A stretch of DNA of 8,803 nt. It comes from Haloferacaceae archaeon. Lineage in GTDB: Archaea; Halobacteriota; Halobacteria; Halobacteriales; Haloferacaceae. Below are positions 1-4,668 of the stretch, piece by piece; position 1 is the first letter of the stretch, and each line of letters starts with the position of its first letter. A program made the position numbers and the translations under genes. The notes under the pieces were generated by a model. It did no database searches. It had not been told where the DNA came from and saw only the letters and a program-made list of their open reading frames with translations. The DNA lies in assembly GCA_018609965.1 (NCBI GenBank), contig JAHENP010000004.1, positions 1 through 8,803 on the forward strand. Reading direction: 5' to 3'.

Positions 1-12
1 CCGCAAGGCGGC

Positions 13-480
13 TCACCGCGAGCCGGTGAACTCGCTTTCGGTGACGCGGACGACGACCGTGTCGTCGACGTCGTGGAGATCGTAGCTGGGGCGGTCGCCG
101 TCGTCGGCGCGCGCCAGATACATCGGCTCCAACAGGCGGTCGCCGCGCAGACCGTAGACGCGGAGGTAGCCGCCGGTCGCCTCGGGGTCGATCCGTTCGT
201 TGCGGATCGCGGTCGCGAGTGCTCGCGAGAGCCACTCGTCGGGCGCGACGCTGGGCTCTCTGAGCAGCGTCTCGTCGACGAAGCGCGTGAGATACCAGTC
301 GAGATCGTTGCACAACGCGACCGCCGCGCCGAGACTGACCGTCTCTGCGGCGACGGTGTCGTGGAACGGCCGCGAGAGGTCGTAGGTCGCGAGCGCCTCC
401 CGGGCGGTCTCCCGCGAGAGCAGTTCGCGTTCCAACGGCGTGTCGCTGTCCGGGTCGCCGCGGAGACAGACGGTGGTCAC
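13..480 (-). CDS. DUF5804-family haloarchaeal protein
   Basis: Predicted 155-aa soluble acidic protein beginning MTTVCLRGDPDSDTPLEREL. The opening CLRGDPD segment, the central DWYLTRFVDETLL and the C-terminal DDTVVVRVTESE match my memory of the haloarchaeal DUF5804 family, which has no known function; this is recall, not a search. An in-frame ATG reaches back to 666, but the added 62 residues are Arg/Pro/Ser-rich, unlike the rest, and look non-coding. I chose the GTG at 478-480 because the family-like sequence begins there and a TATA-like element lies about 28 nt upstream (506-510), as for a leaderless transcript. There are no membrane segments or catalytic motifs. The stop codon lies in a perfect 6-bp inverted repeat (CGGCTC at 9-14, GAGCCG at 20-25). 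It is separated by 265 bp from the upstream gene, so it is probably its own transcription unit. Confidence 0.68.
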   Translation of the reverse strand: MTTVCLRGDPDSDTPLERELLSRETAREALATYDLSRPFHDTVAAETVSLGAAVALCNDLDWYLTRFVDETLLREPSVAPDEWLSRALATAIRNERIDPEATGGYLRVYGLRGDRLLEPMYLARADDGDRPSYDLHDVDDTVVVRVTESEFTGSR

Positions 481-505
481 GTTGGTCGCTCTGGCGGTGG
501 ACGGG

Positions 506-510
506 CATAA
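506..510 (-). promoter_or_regulatory. TATA-like box for the gene at 13-480
   Basis: The minus strand reads TTATG within an AT-richer patch, centred about 28 nt upstream of the chosen GTG start at 480. That spacing suits an archaeal TATA box driving a leaderless transcript. It supports the short start over the 666 start, but the match to consensus is only moderate. Confidence 0.35.
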
Positions 511-545
511 CTCGTTCCAATCTACCGGCCGCCGCGGGCCTGCGT

Positions 546-564
546 GGCTCGACCGGGGCGAGCC
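546..564. other. GC-rich stem-loop in intergenic region 481-745
   Basis: GGCTCG (546-551) and CGAGCC (559-564) form a perfect 6-bp stem with a 7-nt loop. The rest of 481-745 holds a G-rich run near 570-610 and no credible gene on either strand. The hairpin could belong to a 3' UTR or terminator of the minus-strand gene at 746-1204, or be chance in GC-rich DNA. Confidence 0.3.
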
Positions 565-745
565 TCGTGGGCTGCGGTGCTGTGCGGTGCGGGGTGGGGG
601 TGGAAGGGAGCTTCTTGTCCGTTCGACTGTCGACCCACTTCGGAACACCACCGACTCAGTACTCACAGAGCGAAAACGGAGCGCAATCGCCGAGGGAACG
701 GCGACGGGCCGCGGGTGAGACGACCGCGGTCAGTCGCCCAGCGCG

Positions 746-1204
746 TTACTGGACGACGCCGGCCGCGGCGGTCGCGTCAGCCGCGCCGGGTGTCTCGACG
801 GCGGTGAATAGTAACGCCGAGAGCACGCCCAGCGTCTCGTCGCGCTCTTGGGGTGTCAGGACGTACTCCTCGCTCGGGACGCCCGTGTCGAGTGCGCGCG
901 AGTCTGGGAGTTCGTCGTCGCCGACGACTGTCGCGTCCCGCACCTGCTCCATCGCCTCGGCGACGGTCGTGACCAGTTCCAGCACCGTCTCGTGGCCGAC
1001 GACGCCGTGCGTGTCGAGTCGTTGCTGCATGTCCACGCAGGAAGCGACCAACTCCTCGATCCGCGCGTCCGGGAGTGGGGTGTGCCGCAGATCGTCGATG
1101 GTGGCGCCGTAGTCCGCTTGCAGCTGCTCGGTGGTGATTGCTGTCTGTACTCCTGCCTCTGTCGCGCCGTCACGCTTTTGTGACGGAGAATCGTTCGAAC
1201 ACAT
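746..1204 (-). CDS. Unrecognised acidic 152-aa protein
   Basis: I do not recognise this protein. It begins MCSNDSPSQKRDG and is acidic (many Asp/Glu, few Lys), as is typical of haloarchaeal cytosolic proteins, which supports real coding. Residues about 20-110 look mainly helical, with an alternating Leu/Glu pattern (TTEQLQADYGATIDDLR, and a VLELVTTVAEAMEQV helix). A short hydrophobic stretch near the C-terminus (LGVLSALLFTAVE) is followed by an Ala-rich tail; it looks too short and interrupted for a confident membrane anchor. The ATG at 1202-1204 is the first reasonable start, and no good TATA box stands 25-30 nt upstream. It is divergent from vapB. An AGGGCG/CGCCCT hairpin (1243-1260) lies just upstream and would fall in its 5' region if transcription begins further away. 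Confidence 0.6.
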   Translation of the reverse strand: MCSNDSPSQKRDGATEAGVQTAITTEQLQADYGATIDDLRHTPLPDARIEELVASCVDMQQRLDTHGVVGHETVLELVTTVAEAMEQVRDATVVGDDELPDSRALDTGVPSEEYVLTPQERDETLGVLSALLFTAVETPGAADATAAAGVVQ

Positions 1205-1242
1205 GTCGTGACTCCGTTACCGAGGGCACGACACGCGAGGTG

Positions 1243-1260
1243 AGGGCGCTCCAACGCCCT
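1243..1260. other. Stem-loop upstream of gene 746-1204
   Basis: AGGGCG (1243-1248) and CGCCCT (1255-1260) are perfect 6-bp arms around a 6-nt loop. It starts 39 bp upstream of the start codon at 1204. It may be a 5' UTR hairpin or an operator; the function is not known. Confidence 0.3.
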
Positions 1261-1345
1261 TGCCGCCTTCCGGCGACGACCCGCGCGTCGTACTTTGGTG
1301 GTGTAGCTGTTGACTATTGTATCTTGTTGTTGCAAACAGCGGTGG

Positions 1346-1380
1346 GTGTCGCTAACAAAACTGCGACGTTCCAGCGACAC
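1346..1380. repeat. Inverted repeat in the divergent intergenic region
   Basis: GTGTCGCT (1346-1353) and AGCGACAC (1373-1380) form perfect 8-bp arms around 19 nt, extendable by one G-C pair (1345/1381). A partial third copy, GTGTCGCA, lies at 1391-1398. The element sits between the divergent gene at 746-1204 and vapB, in an AT-richer patch (1290-1345). It could bind a regulator of either gene or fold in a small RNA. I see no ORF of substance in 1205-1498. Confidence 0.35.
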
Positions 1381-1498
1381 CTCGCCTCGCGTGTCGCAAC
1401 CCCGCGGTTGAGCCTCCACCCGGTTTGATTCACTCGTCGTGGTATTTGTGGCCTCGCGGCACAAAACATCCAAGTGAGCTGTGGAACGGTGTCCACGC

Positions 1499-1744
1499 AT
1501 GGCGACGAAGTCAGTTCGGATCGACGAAGACCTCTACCGACGAATCGAGGCCCACAAGCGTGACGACGAGACGTTTTCGGAGGCTATCGACCGACTGATC
1601 GACGGGTGGTCACTGCTCGATCTGGCGGACACACTCGACTCGGAGGCGGCCGACGCTCACCGAGAGGCTACCGACGAGTCGGCGGCCGTGAGGACCGAGG
1701 CCGTCGAGGAGCTTCTCGAACGGCAGGGGATCGACACTAAATGA
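1499..1744 (+). CDS. vapB: VapB-type antitoxin, orphan
   Basis: 81-aa protein starting MATKSVRIDEDLYRRIEAHK. The N-terminal TKSVRIDEDLY strand, the following helix and the segment FSEAIDRLIDGWSLLDLADTL match the archaeal VapB antitoxin family (VAPB_antitox). The N-terminal part would bind operator DNA, and the acidic C-terminal half would normally wrap and neutralise a VapC PIN-domain RNase. An in-frame GTG at 1481 exists, but the ATG at 1499 gives the canonical family start. The stop TGA (1742-1744) overlaps an ATG (1741-1743) in the ATGA arrangement typical of vapBC operons, yet no VapC follows: only eight vapC-like codons remain before CRISPR-repeat sequence. Either the antitoxin is a leftover, or it neutralises a VapC encoded elsewhere. 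The promoter is not clear; an AAAACAT patch lies around 1463-1469. Confidence 0.85.
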   Translation: MATKSVRIDEDLYRRIEAHKRDDETFSEAIDRLIDGWSLLDLADTLDSEAADAHREATDESAAVRTEAVEELLERQGIDTK

Positions 1745-1756
1745 TTCTCAATACGG

Positions 1757-1792
1757 GTTTCCTCCCGTTGTGGATTTTTTGCCCGTCGCGGC
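1757..1792 (-). repeat. Isolated degenerate CRISPR repeat (distal)
   Basis: This 36-bp stretch matches the 37-bp array repeat at 31 of 37 positions, with five substitutions and a one-base deletion. The core CCCGTTGTGG and the end CCCGTCGCG are intact. It stands about 745 bp left of the next degenerate repeat and has no recognisable partner one spacer length (33-38 bp) away on either side. Its first 8 bp coincide with the last vapC-like codons. It is either the ruined far end of an older, longer array or a rearrangement scar. Confidence 0.8.
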
Positions 1793-1833
1793 GCGACAGA
1801 CACCGCGACCGCCGCCGTGGTGGTCGCAACGAC

Positions 1834-1839
1834 TTAGTA
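1834..1839 (+). promoter_or_regulatory. TATA-like box of the HTH gene
   Basis: TTAGTA lies 26-31 nt upstream of the ATG at 1865, the right distance for a leaderless or very short-leader haloarchaeal transcript. It follows directly on the degenerate repeat region and precedes the palindrome at 1841-1856. Confidence 0.4.
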
Positions 1840-1840
1840 G

Positions 1841-1856
1841 ACAGTCCATAGACTGT
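1841..1856. promoter_or_regulatory. Palindromic operator candidate
   Basis: ACAGTC (1841-1846) CATA GACTGT (1851-1856) is a perfect 6+4+6 inverted repeat. It sits between the TATA-like box and the start codon of the HTH gene, over the expected transcription start. A dimeric winged-helix protein bound here would block initiation, so autoregulation by the downstream gene product is the simplest reading (inference). Confidence 0.45.
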
Positions 1857-1864
1857 AGACCGAG

Positions 1865-2485
1865 ATGTCAGAAGCACAGACGGGGTCGGCCGACACCGCA
1901 GCGCAGGATTTCTTCGCCGTCCAGACGTTGCTGTCGCGGCCGTCGCTCGCATTTCTCTACACGGACCTGCTCGTCCACTCGCCGACGACGGTCGGCGCGG
2001 CACGCGAACGCACGGGAATAGAACGGAGCACTGCGTACAAGTACGCGAACGAGTTGGCGGAACTGGGCGCGGCACGCGAGACAGACGAGCGTGTCGACGG
2101 CGCGGCGTTGTGGCAGGCGTCGCCGCTCGTCGGGACATGGAACGGCGCTGGCGATGTCGAGGTGTCGCCGACGATGATCGCGGTGTACGGGGCCAGCGAC
2201 CGCGACGACGACCTGGCGTTGTTCCGGGACCGCCACGGCACGCACGCGCTCGTCCCGGCTGTCGAGGCGACGCTGTCGTATCTCCGCGGGGAGCGCACTC
2301 GCCGTGGTGTCGCGGACGCGCTCGGTGTTCCCGCGACCGAGGGGATCGCCGTCTCGCAGTCGATCGAGCGGGTCGTGGCGGCTGTCGCTGGTGTCGATCC
2401 GACGCTTGAGGGTGAGGCGTTCGCAGTCGAGACACACGAGCGCACCGTGGCGGACTGTCCGTACGTTCCGGTTGGGAACGGGTGA
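1865..2485 (+). CDS. Winged-HTH transcriptional regulator (DUF7437-like)
   Basis: 206-aa acidic protein. Residues about 27-68 form a helix-turn-helix, with TTVGAARERTGIERSTAYKYANEL giving the turn and recognition helix. A short wing (AARETDERVDGAALWQA) follows at about 69-86. Residues 98-176 (VSPTMIAVYG, then LALFRDRHGTHALVPAVEATLSYL) form a second helical domain. This two-part layout resembles a haloarchaeal HTH family I recall as DUF7437; I am sure of the HTH, less so of the family number. It probably acts as a DNA-binding repressor or activator in the cytoplasm. The ATG at 1865 has a TATA-like box and a palindrome immediately upstream. The gene lies between two degenerate CRISPR repeats and faces the array, whose transcript would run antisense to it. 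The C-terminal 26 residues look unlike a conserved domain. Confidence 0.75.
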   Translation: MSEAQTGSADTAAQDFFAVQTLLSRPSLAFLYTDLLVHSPTTVGAARERTGIERSTAYKYANELAELGAARETDERVDGAALWQASPLVGTWNGAGDVEVSPTMIAVYGASDRDDDLALFRDRHGTHALVPAVEATLSYLRGERTRRGVADALGVPATEGIAVSQSIERVVAAVAGVDPTLEGEAFAVETHERTVADCPYVPVGNG

Positions 2486-2519
2486 GTTCCTCACGGCTAA
2501 ACGAGTGAGGTTCTACCTC
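2464..2519. terminator. Cluster of overlapping hairpins at the 3' end of the HTH gene
   Basis: Four inverted repeats are packed into 56 bp: CGTTCC/GGAACG (2464-2469, 2475-2480); GTGAG/CTCAC (2482-2486, 2490-2494) over the stop codon; CTCAC/GTGAG (2490-2494, 2505-2509); and GAGGT/ACCTC (2507-2511, 2515-2519). The middle ones share arms, so they are alternative folds. No T-run follows on the plus strand. The cluster could be a 3' processing or termination signal for the HTH mRNA, for leftward array transcripts, or for both. Confidence 0.4.
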
Positions 2520-2536
2520 GTCCCGCTGTGAACTAC

Positions 2537-2573
2537 GTCTCGGTCCCGCAGTGGGTTCTCTCTCCGTCGCGAC
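2537..2573 (-). repeat. Degenerate terminal CRISPR repeat
   Basis: Exactly 37 bp, matching the consensus repeat at 30 of 37 positions without gaps. The last ten bases (CCGTCGCGAC on the plus strand) are intact, while the minus-strand handle region is damaged (ACCGAGAC instead of ATTGAAAC). It is followed by 35 bp (2574-2608), a normal spacer length, before the first intact repeat. It is therefore the decayed leader-distal end of the array, giving 27 repeats and 26 spacers in all. Confidence 0.88.
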
Positions 2574-2608
2574 TTGGTAGTGGGGTCTGGGCCGTCTGCC
2601 ATGCAATA

Positions 2609-4460
2609 GTTTCAATCCCGTTGTGGGTTTTCTCCCCGTCGCGACCTCGGCGACCGTTCGACTCCGTGAGTCCGGCAAAAGGTTTCAATCCCGTTGTGGG
2701 TTTCTCCCCGTCGCGACACGTTAAACAACCAGTAGTGATACGCGGCCATAGTCGTTTCAATCCCGTTGTGGGTTTTCTCCCCGTCGCGACCCACTCGTAG
2801 GCCGCGAACAGGGCTGTCGCAACCACGTTTCAATCCCGTTGTGGGTTTTCTCCCCGTCGCGACCGGGGAGGTCGAACCCAGCCACGTCGATGTTCTCCCG
2901 TTTCAATCCCGTTGTGGGTTTTCTCCCCGTCGCGACAAGACGACCGGTACGCACTCCGCGCAAATCTCCAAGTTTCAATCCCGTTGTGGGTTTTCTCCCC
3001 GTCGCGACGTCTGGCACGGAGTCGGTCGGCGTTCCGTCGCGGCGTTTCAATCCCGTTGTGGGTTTTCTCCCCGTCGCGACGGGCGACAGCGTCGTCTCGG
3101 TCACGGTGTCGCGCAGTTTCAATCCCGTTGTGGGTTTTCTCCCCGTCGCGACCGGGGGTGGTGAGTCGTGAACCTCCCGTCACGTAAGTTTCAATCCCGT
3201 TGTGGGTTTTCTCCCCGTCGCGACAGCACGCGCGTCGTTCACCTGCTGGTGAACCGTTCGGTTTCAATCCCGTTGTGGGTTTTCTCCCCGTCGCGACCCG
3301 GCGTCGTCGCCGGCGCGCTGCTGGGCGCGGTGTTTCAATCCCGTTGTGGGTTTTCTCCCCGTCGCGACGGTTCCGTCGCTCCTGTTCCTCTTCGAGGTGA
3401 TCGAAGTTTCAATCCCGTTGTGGGTTTTCTCCCCGTCGCGACGCGACGACGACAAGTTCGTGTTTAACCTCTCCGGTTTCAATCCCGTTGTGGGTTTTCT
3501 CCCCGTCGCGACCGTACAGTCTCTGGGGCGAGTTCCCACCGTTCGACGGTTTCAATCCCGTTGTGGGTTTTCTCCCCGTCGCGACACGACCTCCGACGCA
3601 CGTGGGCGACGGATACGTACTACGTTTCAATCCCGTTGTGGGTTTTCTCCCCGTCGCGACGGTCTGGTGACGCAACGACGACGACAGAGCCGGGGGGTTT
3701 CAATCCCGTTGTGGGTTTTCTCCCCGTCGCGACCATCCCGTTCCGACTTTGCTTCTCGCACCGATCACTGTTTCAATCCCGTTGTGGGTTTTCTCCCCGT
3801 CGCGACAGTGCGGGCGCAAGTACACCGAGGACGACGCCTACGCGTTTCAATCCCGTTGTGGGTTTTCTCCCCGTCGCGACTTGAACGGACTGGGTGTCGG
3901 AGTTGTTCTCGGCCACGTTTCAATCCCGTTGTGGGTTTTCTCCCCGTCGCGACGCTGTCGTCGTCGTCGCCGTCGTCGCCGTCGTACTGTTTCAATCCCG
4001 TTGTGGGTTTTCTCCCCGTCGCGACCCGCGTGAGCGACGCCGAGGGTGTGGAGGACCCCACGTTTCAATCCCGTTGTGGGTTTTCTCCCCGTCGCGACGA
4101 TTTCGTACTATGACAAATGTCAGCGTAGATAACAGTTTCAATCCCGTTGTGGGTTTTCTCCCCGTCGCGACCTCCGTCTGGGTAGCAGTCACCACATAGG
4201 TGTTCTCGTTTCAATCCCGTTGTGGGTTTTCTCCCCGTCGCGACCCGTTCGAACGTGTCACGTCGCTGGCCCCCGACCGTTTCAATCCCGTTGTGGGTTT
4301 TCTCCCCGTCGCGACGTTGCTCGACACGGACGTGTCGGTGATCGTCCCGGCGTTTCAATCCCGTTGTGGGTTTTCTCCCCGTCGCGACGTCGTTCCCCCC
4401 GTCAGACGACCCGTCAGACGATCGTTTCAATCCCGTTGTGGGTTTTCTCCCCGTCGCGAC
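2609..4460 (-). CRISPR. CRISPR array, 26 repeats and 25 spacers
   Basis: The 37-bp repeat starts GTTTCAATCCCGTTGTGG and ends TTCTCCCCGTCGCGAC on the plus strand. Repeat starts: 2609, 2682, 2754, 2827, 2900, 2972, 3044, 3116, 3188, 3261, 3332, 3406, 3476, 3549, 3624, 3697, 3770, 3844, 3917, 3989, 4062, 4135, 4208, 4279, 4352, 4424. All are identical except 2682-2717, which has lost one T of the TTTT run (36 bp). Spacers are 33-38 bp, mostly 35-36, and all differ. On the minus strand each repeat ends ATTGAAAC, the classic 8-nt crRNA handle, and begins with the palindrome GTCGCGAC. Transcription is therefore inferred leftward, with the newest spacers at the right. The central CCC/GGG arms are short, so repeat RNA would be weakly structured. 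No cas genes are in the window. The 37-bp length differs from the roughly 30-bp repeats of well-studied haloarchaeal I-B systems; type I-D or III is possible but not shown. Confidence 0.98.
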
Positions 4461-4485
4461 AGGGGGGTCATTTCGCCGCAGACCA

Positions 4486-4495
4486 CCTATAGTTT
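4486..4495 (-). promoter_or_regulatory. Leader TATA-like box, repeat-proximal
   Basis: Minus-strand AAACTATAGG, centred about 30 bp upstream of the first repeat. Transcription from it would begin almost exactly at the repeat boundary. Alternatively it is an adaptation-related leader motif rather than a promoter. Confidence 0.35.
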
Positions 4496-4551
4496 GCCCT
4501 CCACTCGCGAGAGCCGCACCCGGCTACGTCACCCACCCCTGTACACAGACT

Positions 4552-4558
4552 TCATAAA
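4552..4558 (-). promoter_or_regulatory. Leader TATA-like box, upstream
   Basis: Minus-strand TTTATGA, preceded by CCC. A start about 25 nt downstream (near 4528) would give a leader RNA of roughly 65-70 nt before the first repeat. This is the better of the two TATA matches by flanking context. Confidence 0.45.
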
Positions 4559-4623
4559 GGGTCACGTAGATCACCCCGCCACCCGGCCAGTTCCGACGCC
4601 GAGCAGACGGGCGCGAGATCACG

Positions 4624-4642
4624 GCCCGTCGGTCCCACGGGC
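4624..4642 (-). terminator. Stem-loop after the membrane-protein operon
   Basis: GCCCGT (4624-4629) and ACGGGC (4637-4642) form a perfect 6-bp stem with a 7-nt loop, starting 26 nt beyond the stop codon at 4669 in the direction of transcription. No T-run follows, so it may stabilise or process the operon mRNA 3' end rather than terminate it. It would also separate operon readthrough from the CRISPR leader. Confidence 0.35.
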
Positions 4643-4668
4643 AGCCCCCGAATCGCCCTCAAACCAGG

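Larger units (their letters stand above)
1741..1851 (+). pseudogene. vapC: vapC 5' remnant fused to CRISPR repeat
   Basis: The ATG overlapping the vapB stop opens a 36-codon frame beginning MILNTGFL and ending at TAG 1849-1851. Archaeal VapC toxins typically begin MILDTSFLIDL or MILDTTFLID, so the first eight codons (1741-1764) look like a true vapC start in its expected operon position. The conserved first PIN-domain acidic residue (Asp4) is Asn here. After Leu8 the frame reads PLWIFCPSRRD, which is the translated degenerate CRISPR repeat (1757-1792), then Arg-rich non-family sequence. About 120 residues of PIN domain are missing. I infer a truncated, dead toxin gene; whether the short chimeric peptide is made is unknown. 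Confidence 0.65.
4461..4668 (-). promoter_or_regulatory. Putative CRISPR leader
   Basis: This is the 208 bp between the intact right-hand repeat and the stop of the membrane-protein operon, with no ORF of note. Read on the minus strand it has two TATA-like boxes: TTTATGA (4558-4552) and AAACTATAGG (4495-4486). The first would start transcription near 4528, the second about at the first repeat. Between them are the palindrome CTCGCGAG (4504-4511) and a small stem-loop AGCCG/CGGCT (4512-4525). The leader role is inferred from the handle orientation and from perfect repeats at this end against decayed repeats at the other. Confidence 0.6.

Noticed and set aside
530..610. Possible tRNA or other structural RNA gene in the G-rich intergenic region
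   Set aside because: There is one strong hairpin but no cloverleaf: no T-arm GTTCRANNC motif with paired acceptor arms.
481..666. N-terminal extension of the DUF5804-like protein to ATG 666
   Set aside because: The extra residues are Arg/Pro/Ser-rich, unlike an acidic haloarchaeal protein, and the TATA-like box at 506-510 would lie inside it.
2464..2500. Further degenerate repeat one unit left of 2537
   Set aside because: Only scattered matches to the repeat, near chance, and it overlaps the conserved-frame end of the HTH gene.
2501..2573. CreA-like crRNA from the degenerate repeat at 2537 guiding to the HTH promoter
   Set aside because: I compared the adjoining minus-strand sequence with the promoter at 1830-1865 and found only a short gapped GTAG..ACAG resemblance, too weak to claim.
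3153..3164. 12-nt identity between a spacer (CGGGGGTGGTGA) and the operon junction near 8687-8698
   Set aside because: The match stops after 12 of 35 nt, is G-rich and sits at a Shine-Dalgarno-like region; chance is the better explanation than self-targeting.
4461..4668. Leader at the left (plus-strand transcription of the array)
   Set aside because: Decayed repeats are at the left, the left flank is occupied by a gene end, and the plus-strand repeat end (GTCGCGAC) is not a typical crRNA handle.
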